From JABDPF01 sp037384065 (lineage in GTDB: Bacteria; Pseudomonadota; Gammaproteobacteria; Xanthomonadales; SZUA-36): a stretch of 42,863 nucleotides of DNA. The notes under the pieces are model-generated. The model saw nothing but the letters and a program-made list of their open reading frames with translations, ran no database searches and had not been told where the DNA came from. The stretch lies in contig JARROJ010000027.1 in NCBI GenBank assembly GCA_037384065.1, forward strand, positions 1 to 42,863, read 5' to 3'. Position 1 is the first letter of the stretch, and every line of letters starts with the position of its first letter. Shown here piece by piece: positions 27,361 through 35,926 of this stretch. The translations under genes were made by a program, and so were the position numbers.

Positions 27361-29766
27361 TCAGCCTCCGGAGCGTGCCGCGGCCTTCTTGCGGGCGGCC
27401 TTCTTCTTAGACGCTTTTTTCTTCGAAGCCTTTTTCCCTGACGTCTTCTTGCGCGCGGCCTTCTTGCCGGCCGCTTTCTTTTTCGACGCTTTCTTTTTCG
27501 CGGCTTTCTTGCGGCCGCGCCGGTCCGGCGCCGCGTCCAGCAGCGCCTGGCACTCCTCGAGCGTGAACGAATCGGGTTCGCGGTCCTTGGGGATGCGGGC
27601 GTTCTTGCTGCCGTCGGTGATGAACGGCCCCCAGCGCCCTTTGAGGATCTGTACGTCCGACCCTTCGAACGTACGGATGATACGGTCGAGATCGGCCTGT
27701 TTCTTCGCTGCGACCAGTTCGAGCGCGTGGTCCAGTTCGACGGTGTGCGGATCGGCGTCCTTGAGCGACACGAACTTGCTGCCGTACCGGATGTAGGGAC
27801 CGAACCGGCCAATGCCCGCGGCGACGGTCTCGCCCTCCGGCGTTTCGCCCAGCGTGCGCGGCAGCTTGAACAGTTCCAGCGCCTCTTCCAGCGTGATGGT
27901 CTCGACGCTCTGGCCGTGCCGCAACCCGGCGAACTTCGGCTTGTCCTCGTCTTCCGCGCTGCCGATCTGGGCGTGTGGACCGTAGCGGCCCAGGCGCACC
28001 GAGACCTCCTTGCCGGTTTTCGGGTCCGTGCCGAGCACGCGGGTCGCCCGCGCTTCCTGGCGCGAGACGCTTTCCTCGGTTTTCGCGATGCGTTTCGAGA
28101 AGGGTTTCCAGAACTGCATCAGGGGCGGCACCCACGGGGTTTCGCCGCGGGAGATTTCGTCCAGGATATCCTCCATCCGGGCCGTGAACTTGTAGTCGAC
28201 GTACGGCTCGAAGTTCTGCTCGAGGAAGCGCACGACGACCCGGCCGGTATCGGTGGGGATGAAACGCCGCCGATCCATCTCGACGTACTCGCGGCGCACC
28301 AGCGTCTGGATGATGCTGGCGTAGGTGGACGGCCGGCCGATGCCGAAATCCTCCAGCGCCTTGACCAGGCTGGCCTCGGAGTAACGCGGCGGCGGCTCGG
28401 TGAAGTGCTGCTCCGCGCGGATGGCCTCGACCGTGACGACGTCGCCTTCATTCAGGTCCGGCAAACGCACTTCCTTCTCTTCCTTGCCGACCGGGCGCGA
28501 CTCCTCGTACACCTTCAGGTAACCGGGAAACGCGATGACCGAGCCGTTCGCGCGGAACGACGCATCGCGGTCGCAGTCGAACTCGACCGCCACCATGTCG
28601 ATTTTCGCCGGCACCATCTGCGAGGCCATGGACCGCTTCCAGATCAATTCGTAGAGCCGGGCCTGGTCCTCGCTCAGCTTCGCCTTGAGGCCGCCCGGAT
28701 GCGACCCCGCGGAAGTCGGGCGGATCGCCTCGTGGGCTTCCTGGGCATTCTGCGACTTCGTCTTGTAGAAGTTCGGCTTCGACGGCACGTACTCGGTGCC
28801 GAAGCGGCTGCCGATCTGCTGGCGCAGGTCGGCCAGGGCGTCGTTCGACAGGTGCACCGAGTCGGTACGCATGTAGGTGATATGACCGGCTTCGTAGAGC
28901 CCCTGGGCGGTCCGCATCGTCCGCTGGGCCGAAAAACCGAGCTTGCGCGCGGCATCCTGCTGCAGCGTCGATGTGATGAAGGGCGGCGCCGGGCGGCGCT
29001 TGCGCTGACTGCGGTTCACCCGGTCGGCCGTCAGGCGACCGTCCGCGGCGTCCAGCAGGCGCTGGCGAACCCGCTCCGCGTGATCGCCGGTGCCGATGTC
29101 GAATTTCTTGAGGGTTTCGTTCTCCAGTCGCACCAGGCGGGCGCCGAAGGCCTGCCCGTCCTTCGACATATCGGCCTCGATGGACCAGTATTCCTGCGCC
29201 TCGAACGCCTCGATCTCGCGTTCGCGCTCGACGATCATGCGCAGCGCAGGGCTCTGTACACGGCCGGCCGACAGGCCGATGGTGATCTTCTTCCACAGCA
29301 GGGGCGACAGGTTGAAACCGACCAGGTGGTCAAGGGCCCGACGCGCCTGCTGCGCGTTCACGAGGTCCATGGACAACTCGCGCGGGTTGGCCACCGCGTC
29401 CTTGATCGCTTTTTCCGTGATTTCCGAAAACTCGATGCGGTAGAAGGGGATTTTTTCCGTCAGCCCCTTCTCCCGAAGAATCTCGTAGATGTGCCAGGAA
29501 ATGGCCTCGCCCTCGCGGTCAAGGTCCGTGGCGAGATAGACCGCCTCCGCTTTCTTGGCTTCCTTGACGATGGCGCGGACATGCTTTTCGCTGCCCTCGT
29601 TCAATTCGTACACCATCGCGAAATCGTTGTCCGGGTCGACCGCGCCGTCGCGCGACGGCAGGTCCCGGACGTGGCCGTACGAGGCCAGGACCTTGAAGTC
29701 GGGCCCGAGGTATCGATTGATGGTGGATGCCTTGGCCGGTGATTCGACGATCAGGAGTTTGATAAT
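27361..29766 (-). CDS. topA: DNA topoisomerase I, probably starting at ATT
   Basis: TopA relaxes negative supercoils with a type IA strand passage. The Toprim domain begins LLIVESPAKASTINRYLG and includes ATDLDREGEAISW; the active-site tyrosine is Y298 in GHITYMRTDSVHLS. The frame from the first ATG (29616) would remove 50 essential residues. In frame upstream, the only codon placed like family starts is ATT at 29766 (M-I-K-L-L-I-V-E-S); GGGG lies five bases before it and there is no ATG, GTG or TTG. The C terminus has glycine-rich repeats (VRLGRYGPHAQIG, IGRFGPYIRYG, GRWGPFITDG) instead of zinc ribbons, then a lysine-rich tail of about 50 residues. Length 801 aa. Confidence 0.95.
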   Translation of the reverse strand: MIKLLIVESPAKASTINRYLGPDFKVLASYGHVRDLPSRDGAVDPDNDFAMVYELNEGSEKHVRAIVKEAKKAEAVYLATDLDREGEAISWHIYEILREKGLTEKIPFYRIEFSEITEKAIKDAVANPRELSMDLVNAQQARRALDHLVGFNLSPLLWKKITIGLSAGRVQSPALRMIVEREREIEAFEAQEYWSIEADMSKDGQAFGARLVRLENETLKKFDIGTGDHAERVRQRLLDAADGRLTADRVNRSQRKRRPAPPFITSTLQQDAARKLGFSAQRTMRTAQGLYEAGHITYMRTDSVHLSNDALADLRQQIGSRFGTEYVPSKPNFYKTKSQNAQEAHEAIRPTSAGSHPGGLKAKLSEDQARLYELIWKRSMASQMVPAKIDMVAVEFDCDRDASFRANGSVIAFPGYLKVYEESRPVGKEEKEVRLPDLNEGDVVTVEAIRAEQHFTEPPPRYSEASLVKALEDFGIGRPSTYASIIQTLVRREYVEMDRRRFIPTDTGRVVVRFLEQNFEPYVDYKFTARMEDILDEISRGETPWVPPLMQFWKPFSKRIAKTEESVSRQEARATRVLGTDPKTGKEVSVRLGRYGPHAQIGSAEDEDKPKFAGLRHGQSVETITLEEALELFKLPRTLGETPEGETVAAGIGRFGPYIRYGSKFVSLKDADPHTVELDHALELVAAKKQADLDRIIRTFEGSDVQILKGRWGPFITDGSKNARIPKDREPDSFTLEECQALLDAAPDRRGRKKAAKKKASKKKAAGKKAARKKTSGKKASKKKASKKKAARKKAAARSGG

Positions 29767-29795
29767 CCGTTCCCCAGGGTTGTTATCGTTTTTTA

Positions 29796-30272
29796 TTAAT
29801 GGCGGTACTCTTGATCGCTGTCAAACATCATGTCTTCCATCCAGGCGACGTTGGCCTCCTGGCCCGGCTGGTTGAACAGGACCATCAGCACGACCCACTT
29901 GATGTCCTCGAGCACGACCTCATCACTGCCGAGCGCCATCAGGCGGTCGAGCACCAGCTCGCGCCGCTGCGCGTCGAGCACCCCGCAATTGGACAGGTAC
30001 ATCAAAAAGTTGCGACAGTCGGTGTCCAGCCGCTCCGTCTCGCTCTGGGCGAAAACGCGGACCGGCTCGGCGCTGCGCAGCGGCAGTTCGGGCTGCACGT
30101 GCTGCTCGGCCAGGCCATCGAGCCAGCGGAACGCTTTCTCGATTTCACCGTTCGTAAAACCCGCCTGGTGCAGGCTCTCTTCCATCGCGCCGCGGTCGTG
30201 CTGCTCGTCGGGCTCGTCGTAAAAATAGTTCTCGAACAGGTACATCAGGACGTCGAGCACGTTTTCTTTCAT
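29796..30272 (-). CDS. smg: Smg family protein (DUF494)
   Basis: A 158-aa protein of the Smg/DUF494 family, commonly found beside dprA and topA; its role is not established. The family pattern is seen in MKENVLDVLMYLFENYFYD, FRWLDGLAEQ and DIKWVVLMVLFNQPGQE. It is acidic and soluble. Its ATG overlaps the dprA stop as TAATG, so translation is coupled. It is followed by two TAA codons and 29 bases before the presumed topA start. Confidence 0.95.
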   Translation of the reverse strand: MKENVLDVLMYLFENYFYDEPDEQHDRGAMEESLHQAGFTNGEIEKAFRWLDGLAEQHVQPELPLRSAEPVRVFAQSETERLDTDCRNFLMYLSNCGVLDAQRRELVLDRLMALGSDEVVLEDIKWVVLMVLFNQPGQEANVAWMEDMMFDSDQEYRH

Positions 30273-31423
30273 TATTGACCTCTTTGCGTACGGCTGTAGC
30301 CCCCTCCGGGATGGGCTTCAACCATTCCTCTCAGCTCCAGCATGAGCAGCATGGCCGACACCGCCGGCGCCGTCAATCCGGTCTGCCGGATAATCGACTC
30401 GACGGGCTTCGGATCGAAACCGAGGCAGGCCCAGAGTGCGCGGTAATCCGGATCCGTTTCCCAGGGCCGTTCGTCGGCCGCCGGGAACGCACCCGTGCTT
30501 CGGGGCGTAAGTTTGCGGCTTGCGGCCGTCATGTCAAGTTCGGCTTCCCCGTCGTCCACCGCCGCGGCCAGCTGATCGCCGAGCTGGCCGGCCAGTTCGC
30601 CGGCCAGGGACGCCAGTTCCTGCAGGACGTCGTCCGCGTTCTCGACCAGCCGGGCGCCGTCGCGGATCAGGCGGTGACAGCCCTTGGCCATCGGGTTGTG
30701 GATGGAGCCGGGCAAGGCGAAAACCTCGCGCCCCTGCCCCGCGGCGAGACGCGCGGTAATCAGGGTGCCGCTGCGCAGACCGGCCTCGATGACCAGAACG
30801 CCGAGGCTCAGGCCCGAAATGATCCGGTTGCGTGACGGAAAATGATGCCGCCGAGCGGGCGCACCCAACGGAAATTCCGAGACGAGGGCGCCCTGGCCGC
30901 GGATCCGCTCGGCGAGCGAGCGGCTCGATGCCGGGTAGACGGTGTCCAGTCCGGTGCCGGCCACCGCGATCGTGTAGCCGCCGGCATCGAGAGCTGCGCG
31001 ATGGGCGACCGAATCGATGCCGCTGGCCAGTCCGCTGGTCACGGCCAGGCCGCGGCGGCTCAGTTCGGCGGCGAAATCCCGGGCGTTGTCACGACCGCCC
31101 GCGGTCGGGTTACGGCTGCCAATGACGGCAATCTGCGGTTGCCACAACACGTCGGGGTCGCCGTCCACCCAAAGCGCGGCGGGCGGCGACGGCGTGTCCC
31201 GCAACAGGGCGGGGTAGCGTTCGTCATCGAAGGTCAGGAGGTGGTGTCCGGGCGCATCCAGCCAGGCCCGGTCCCGCGCCAGCAGGGCAGCGTCGGGACG
31301 CCGCAGGGCGTCGATGGAATCGGCCTCGAGACCGGCCCGTTCGAGGTCGCCGCGCGAGGCCCGCACCAGCGCCTCGACGCCAGAGAACTGTTCGACCAGC
31401 GCGATGAGCTGCGCGCCCCCCAT
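30272..31423 (-). CDS. dprA: DNA-processing protein DprA, start unresolved
   Basis: DprA loads RecA on incoming single strands during natural transformation. The Rossmann-like core shows AVIGSRNPTAGG, TSGLASGIDSVAHRAAL, GTGLDTVYP and HFPSRNRIISGLSLGVLVIE, and a C-terminal winged helix follows (PVESIIRQTGLTAPAVSAML). The ATG at 31423 gives 383 aa but begins inside the conserved N-terminal helix: the frame upstream reads SHWLTALRAPR and remains open for 32 codons to the LysM amber stop at 31522, with no ATG, GTG or TTG. The actual start may be non-standard. The gene is coupled to smg downstream. Confidence 0.93.
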   Translation of the reverse strand: MGGAQLIALVEQFSGVEALVRASRGDLERAGLEADSIDALRRPDAALLARDRAWLDAPGHHLLTFDDERYPALLRDTPSPPAALWVDGDPDVLWQPQIAVIGSRNPTAGGRDNARDFAAELSRRGLAVTSGLASGIDSVAHRAALDAGGYTIAVAGTGLDTVYPASSRSLAERIRGQGALVSEFPLGAPARRHHFPSRNRIISGLSLGVLVIEAGLRSGTLITARLAAGQGREVFALPGSIHNPMAKGCHRLIRDGARLVENADDVLQELASLAGELAGQLGDQLAAAVDDGEAELDMTAASRKLTPRSTGAFPAADERPWETDPDYRALWACLGFDPKPVESIIRQTGLTAPAVSAMLLMLELRGMVEAHPGGGYSRTQRGQ

Positions 31424-31519
31424 TCGGGGAGCGCGCAGGGCTGTCAGCCAGTGTGATCGTGTATCGACGTCAACCCCCGATTCGGCGCCGCGCGCCGCCC
31501 GGGGGTGGGCACGGCGATG

Positions 31520-32686
31520 CTACAGTCTGTCTTCCGGATGCCGGAGCACATCGTACTCCTCGACGACCCGCTCCGCTTTCATGACCATGCCGTAGCTGAT
31601 GTCATCGAAGGTGCGGAACACCATGATCAGGCCGTCGTAAAGATCCGGCAGGCGCACCTCGGCCTCTTTCGAGAAACTGCCGTGGCGGTGCCCGACCTCG
31701 TCCTGCACCAGTTTGCCGGTGCGCCAGGCGGAAAACACGTGGCCCGGCTCGATGCCCTGGCTCGAACCGCCGTTGATCGAGACGATCTGGAAGGTTCCCA
31801 CGCCCGACTTCTGACCGGACGTCGCCAGCACCCGCAGGTTTGACGGCACCTGGTCCATCGCACTCGGATAGAACGTGTTGTCGTAGCCGAGGTCGTCAAC
31901 CGGGATTATAAAGTCGCCGGGCTTGACCTCTGTACGATCCGTGATGATGTCGAGGACGGAAATTTCCCCGGGTTGCGAAACGCGCGCCCGGCTCACCTCG
32001 ACCACCTCGTAACCGACCGGGTTCTTAGGCCGGCGGTCCCAGGGCGGCACGGGGTTGTGGATCGTCTGGTTACGGTCCCAGACGTTGGGCACCTGCTTCC
32101 AGTGTTCCTTGGGCAGCACCCGCCGGATTTCACCATCGCCCACGTCGTCGTAGATGCTCAGGAGCCGCACGACGATGAATTCCTCGCCGGCCCGCGCGTC
32201 GAGATGGCGCGCGTAGGTCTGGTCGTTGTTGGTCGCGTTGAGGCGCTGCTCGTTGTTCGCCACGACGTAGGGCAGACCCTCGAATTCCTCGGGCGACATG
32301 ACGCGCAGGTTGCGTACGAACGGCGCAATCCGGTCGAATGGAACCGCATTGATGGCGCCGTCGCGATCGGTCACGCGCACCGCCGGGCTGAGTTTCTTGG
32401 TGTCGCCGCGCCGCAGGCGAAGCTGCGGAACGCCATCGACGTACACCAGTGAAATCACGTCGCCCGGGTAGATCAGGTGGGGGTTTTCGATTTGCGGATT
32501 CGCCTGCCAGATCGCCGGCCACTGCCAGGGCTTGTCCAGGAATCGCCCGGAAATATCCCACAGCGTATCGCCCTTGACGACCACGTATTCGCCAGGATGA
32601 TCGGATCGCACCGCCACTTCCTGTGCCACGGCGACTCCGAAGAACAACAGCGCCGCAATCGTGGAGTAAATGAGTCTTCTGATCAC
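31520..32686 (-). CDS. LysM domain envelope protein
   Basis: A secreted or periplasmic protein of 388 aa. A signal segment (LIYSTIAALLFFGVAVA) is followed by one LysM domain (GEYVVVKGDTLWDISGRFLD through IYPGDVISLVYVDG), a peptidoglycan-binding fold. The remaining 300 residues form an uncharacterised domain conserved in LysM proteins beside dprA and def in gammaproteobacteria. I choose the GTG at 32686 because AGGAAGG sits immediately upstream; an ATG at 32710 is the alternative. It stops at TAG in the same frame as dprA. Confidence 0.9.
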   Translation of the reverse strand: MIRRLIYSTIAALLFFGVAVAQEVAVRSDHPGEYVVVKGDTLWDISGRFLDKPWQWPAIWQANPQIENPHLIYPGDVISLVYVDGVPQLRLRRGDTKKLSPAVRVTDRDGAINAVPFDRIAPFVRNLRVMSPEEFEGLPYVVANNEQRLNATNNDQTYARHLDARAGEEFIVVRLLSIYDDVGDGEIRRVLPKEHWKQVPNVWDRNQTIHNPVPPWDRRPKNPVGYEVVEVSRARVSQPGEISVLDIITDRTEVKPGDFIIPVDDLGYDNTFYPSAMDQVPSNLRVLATSGQKSGVGTFQIVSINGGSSQGIEPGHVFSAWRTGKLVQDEVGHRHGSFSKEAEVRLPDLYDGLIMVFRTFDDISYGMVMKAERVVEEYDVLRHPEDRL

Positions 32687-32754
32687 GTTCCTTCCTCTCA
32701 TAGTAGGCATCCAGCCATCTTTCAGATGCGGTCAGTATTTACTCTGGCGAACCG

Positions 32755-33075
32755 AGCGAGGCGCAGGATACGCCGCGCATCTACGTCAATCCGACCATAC
32801 TGGCCTCGGAGGGCACCGAGACCTGCGAGGAAGGCTGCCTGTCCGTACCCGGCATTTACGCCGAGGTGACGCGCGCCGAGAAGATCCGTATCGCCGCGCA
32901 GGGCGTCAACGGCGAAGCGTTCGAGGAGGAACTCGACGGCATGCACGCCATTTGCGTGCAGCACGAGATGGACCACCTCGAAGGCAAACTGTTCATCGAC
33001 TATTTGTCGCCGCTGAAACGCCGCATGGTGACCAAGAAACTCGAGAAACAGCGCAAACAGGCCACGACCCTCTAG
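32755..33075 (+). pseudogene. def: peptide deformylase, N-terminal part missing
   Basis: Def removes the formyl group from nascent proteins. The C-terminal 106 residues are clear and undamaged: RIYVNPTILASEG, motif II EEGCLSVPGIYAEV (metal-binding Cys), motif III CVQHEMDHLEGKLFIDYLSP (two His and catalytic Glu). Similarity begins near SEAQDTPR, matching E. coli Def from about residue 66. The first 65 or so residues, including motif I (GxGxAAxQ), are absent: the frame stops at TAG 32704-32706 and has no ATG, GTG or TTG before 32866. The upstream bases to LysM are too few to hold them. It is either a deletion with another def elsewhere, or an assembly fault. fmt follows in the usual order. Confidence 0.85.
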
Positions 33076-33099
33076 GGCCCGCCAGGCGCCTGGCCGACC

Positions 33100-34068
33100 A
33101 TGAACCCGGACCGCTCCCCCGCCATCATCTTCGCCGGCACGCCGGAATTCGCGGTTCCGTCCCTGAAGGCCCTGATCGACGCCGGCTTTCCACCGGTCAC
33201 CGTCCTGACCCAGCCGGACCGGCGCGCCGGGCGCGGACGCCACCTGGCGGCGAGCCCGGTCAAACAGCTGGCGGTCGCCGCGGGCATCGACGTCTATCAG
33301 CCGGCCAGCCTGCGCGATGCCGAGACCCAGGACCGCTTGCGGGCGCTGCGCCCCGACCTGATGATCGTCGTCGCCTACGGCCTGCTGCTGCCGCCGGCGG
33401 TACTGGCCATTCCCGTGCACGGCTGCTGGAACGTGCACGCCTCGCTGCTGCCCCGGTGGCGCGGCGCGGCCCCGATCCAGCGCGCCATCGAAGCCGGCGA
33501 CCGCGAATCCGGCGCCTGCATCATGCAGATGGACGAGGGCCTCGATACCGGACCGGTGCTGCAAACGATCCGCGTTCCGCTCGCTGGCGACGAAACCGGC
33601 GGCAGCCTGCACGATCGGCTCGCCGCCGACGGCGCCGCAGCGCTGCTCGATTGCGTGCGACAACTGGCCGCGGGCGCACCGCCGCCGGCCACGCCGCAGG
33701 CGCCCACCGGCGCCTGCTACGCCCGCAAGCTCGACAAGTCCGAGGCGCGCATCGACTGGCGCGAGTCCGCCGCACTCATCGAGCGCCGCGTGCGCGCCTT
33801 CGATCCCTGGCCGGTCGCCTGGTGCATGATCGGCGACGAGCGCACGCGCATCTGGTCGGCTGCCGCGCTGGACCGGGACCACGGCCGCGATCCGGGCACG
33901 GTGCTGAAAAGCGGACCGGAAGGCATCGACGTCGCGACGGGCCGTGGCGTGTTGCGCATCCGGGAACTGCAGCGTCCCGGAAAACGCCGCATGAGCGCCG
34001 CCGACTACCTCAATGCCGGCCCGGTGCCGGCGCGCCTCGATGCACCGGAACAGGACGCCGGCCGATGA
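33100..34068 (+). CDS. fmt: methionyl-tRNA formyltransferase
   Basis: Fmt formylates initiator Met-tRNA using 10-formyltetrahydrofolate. The 322-aa protein (E. coli 315) shows IIFAGTPEFAVPSLKALI, the catalytic region CWNVHASLLPRWRGAAPIQR with its Asn-x-His, and DEGLDTGPV. The C-terminal tRNA-binding domain is present. It starts 24 bases after the def remnant and its stop overlaps rsmB as ATGA. The deformylase partner of this pathway is broken here while Fmt is intact. Confidence 0.97.
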   Translation: MNPDRSPAIIFAGTPEFAVPSLKALIDAGFPPVTVLTQPDRRAGRGRHLAASPVKQLAVAAGIDVYQPASLRDAETQDRLRALRPDLMIVVAYGLLLPPAVLAIPVHGCWNVHASLLPRWRGAAPIQRAIEAGDRESGACIMQMDEGLDTGPVLQTIRVPLAGDETGGSLHDRLAADGAAALLDCVRQLAAGAPPPATPQAPTGACYARKLDKSEARIDWRESAALIERRVRAFDPWPVAWCMIGDERTRIWSAAALDRDHGRDPGTVLKSGPEGIDVATGRGVLRIRELQRPGKRRMSAADYLNAGPVPARLDAPEQDAGR

Positions 34069-35363
34069 ACGGCGGCCCGGGCGGCAATGCCCGGCTGGCG
34101 GCCCTCGAACTCCTGGCCGACGTGCTCGACCGGGGTCAGAACCTCGGTGAAAACCAGCGTATCGGCGGCGACGTTCGGGCCCATGCCCTGCACCTGGCCT
34201 ACGGGGTCCTGCGTGGGTACGGCGCGCTCGACTGGTTCGCCAATCGCCTGCTGCAAAAACCGCTGCGATCCCGCGACCGCGACATTCATCGTCTGGTTCT
34301 GATCGGTCTGTTCCAGTTGTGGCGCGACGGCACGCCGCCCCATGCCGCGATCCACGAGTGCGCCGAGTGCGCCCGGCGCCGCAAGAAACCCTGGGCCGTC
34401 GGCCTGATCAACGCCGTGTTGCGCCGGTTCCAACGCGAACAGGCCGCCCTGGAGCGCGAACTCGCCGGCCGCGATGAACGCTTCGCCCATCCGGGCTGGC
34501 TGCTGGACGCCCTGCGCGCTGACTGGCCCGAAGACTGGTCGTCGATCGTTGCGGCGAACAACCGCCAGGCGCCGTTGTGGCTGCGGCTCAACCGGCTTTT
34601 CGACCCCGCCGACACCCTCGAGCGCTTGCGCGCGGACGGTCTCGACGTGACGCGCCACGACCGCGCGCCCGACGCCGTGCGCGTGGAGCCCGCGCGGGCC
34701 GCGGCGCAGTTGCCCGGCTTCGCCGAGGGTCGGTTCTCGATCCAGGACCCGGCGGCACAGCTCGCGGCCGACCTGCTGCCGATTTCGGACGGTCAGCGCG
34801 TGCTCGATGCCTGCGCCGCCCCGGGCGGCAAGACCGGCCACCTGCTCGAGCGCCACGCCGATCTGCAGCTGACCGCCCTCGACCGCAGTGCCGCGCGGCT
34901 CGAGAGGGTCGCGGAAAACCTGGACCGGCTCGGACTCGCCGATCGCGCCCGATTGCAGGCCGCCGATGCGGCCGCGCCCGATACCTGGTGGGACGGACGA
35001 CCGTTCGACCGCATCCTGCTGGACGCACCGTGCACCGCGACGGGGGTTATCCGCCGCCACCCGGAGATCAAGTGGCTGCGCAGCACGGCCCAGGTCGATG
35101 CCGCGCGCGAGCAGCAACGGCGCCTGCTGAATGCGCTCTGGCCCCTGTTGGCGGGCGGCGGTATGCTGCTGTACGCGACCTGTTCGGTGCTGCGTGCGGA
35201 AAATGAACACCAGGTCCGCGACTTCGTGAACGCGCGGCCGGACGCCACATCGGACCCGATCGATGCCGCCTGGGGCCGCGATACGGGACACGGCAGGCAG
35301 CTGCTGCCGGGTGAGCAGGAGATGGACGGATTCTTCTATGCCAGGATACGCAAGACATCCTGA
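34065..35363 (+). CDS. rsmB: 16S rRNA (cytosine-967-C5)-methyltransferase
   Basis: RsmB makes m5C967 in 16S rRNA. The 432-aa product (E. coli 429) has an N-terminal NusB-like RNA-binding domain (about 1-140, with HRLVLIGLFQLWRDGTPPHA) and a C-terminal Rossmann methyltransferase. SAM motif I is VLDACAAPGGKTGHLLE; the two catalytic-site cysteines are in LLDAPCTATGVIRRHPEIKW and LYATCSVLRAENE. The ATG at 34065 overlaps the fmt stop (ATGA), indicating coupling. Confidence 0.97.
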   Translation: MNGGPGGNARLAALELLADVLDRGQNLGENQRIGGDVRAHALHLAYGVLRGYGALDWFANRLLQKPLRSRDRDIHRLVLIGLFQLWRDGTPPHAAIHECAECARRRKKPWAVGLINAVLRRFQREQAALERELAGRDERFAHPGWLLDALRADWPEDWSSIVAANNRQAPLWLRLNRLFDPADTLERLRADGLDVTRHDRAPDAVRVEPARAAAQLPGFAEGRFSIQDPAAQLAADLLPISDGQRVLDACAAPGGKTGHLLERHADLQLTALDRSAARLERVAENLDRLGLADRARLQAADAAAPDTWWDGRPFDRILLDAPCTATGVIRRHPEIKWLRSTAQVDAAREQQRRLLNALWPLLAGGGMLLYATCSVLRAENEHQVRDFVNARPDATSDPIDAAWGRDTGHGRQLLPGEQEMDGFFYARIRKTS

Positions 35364-35919
35364 GCGCCGCGCCGCCGTTCTGGCGGGCGTGCTTGCGCTG
35401 GGCCTGTGCGGCGGCTGCGGCGCTCCGCCCGAAGCGGCGCGCTTCGCCATCGATGATCTCACGGCGACCTGGTCCAACGGCACGGTCGACATCCGTATCG
35501 AGCAACGGGTCGATCTCGGCGAGGCGGCGCGCGACGCGCTGCAGCACAGCGTGCCGCTGACGATCACCCTCGAGCTGGTTCTGCGCGGCGCCGAGTCGCG
35601 GTCCCGCCTGCATCGCGTGCTGCGCCATTACGAGATCCGCTACCTGCCGCTCAGCCAGCGCTGGCAGTTGCGCGATGGCGACGACGGACCGACCCGCACC
35701 TTCCCGCGCCTGCGTCATGTGCTCGCCGAACTGGGCCGCGTGAACCTGTCGTTCAGAACCGGCCCCTTGCCCGCCGGTGTTTACGAACTGCTGGCCCGCA
35801 GCTACCTCGACCAGGAGCGAATGCCACCGCCGATGCGGCTGCCGGCCCTGTTTTCGGAGCGCTGGGACCACGCATCCGGCTGGACCGCGTGGCCGCTCGA
35901 AGTGGAACCGGGGGTGTGA
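35338..35919 (+). CDS. DUF4390 exported protein
   Basis: A 193-aa protein of unknown function with an N-terminal hydrophobic segment (AAVLAGVLALGLCGGCGA) that could be a signal peptide; the lipobox-like cysteine is not a good match. The body shows the DUF4390 pattern: VDIRIEQRVDLGEAARDAL, ITLELVLRG, YEIRYLPLSQRWQLRDG and the closing WPLEVEPGV. The ATG overlaps rsmB by 26 bases. Its usual place is between rsmB and the ntrYX-type kinase genes, as here, which hints at an envelope role. Confidence 0.9.
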   Translation: MPGYARHPERRAAVLAGVLALGLCGGCGAPPEAARFAIDDLTATWSNGTVDIRIEQRVDLGEAARDALQHSVPLTITLELVLRGAESRSRLHRVLRHYEIRYLPLSQRWQLRDGDDGPTRTFPRLRHVLAELGRVNLSFRTGPLPAGVYELLARSYLDQERMPPPMRLPALFSERWDHASGWTAWPLEVEPGV

Positions 35920-35926
35920 GGCCGCG

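Noticed and set aside
27361..27530. Lys-Ala repeats at the topA end as a possible CRISPR or satellite repeat
   Set aside because: The periodicity follows codons for a lysine-rich tail in frame with topA and has no spacer structure.
33082..33093. 12-base palindrome CCAGGCGCCTGG before fmt
   Set aside because: A single short GC-rich palindrome with no second site; not enough to call an operator.
32670..34064. Plus-strand frame joining the region before rsmB to its N terminus
   Set aside because: The first 465 codons are an arginine-rich shadow of def and fmt; rsmB itself starts at the ATGA overlap at 34065.
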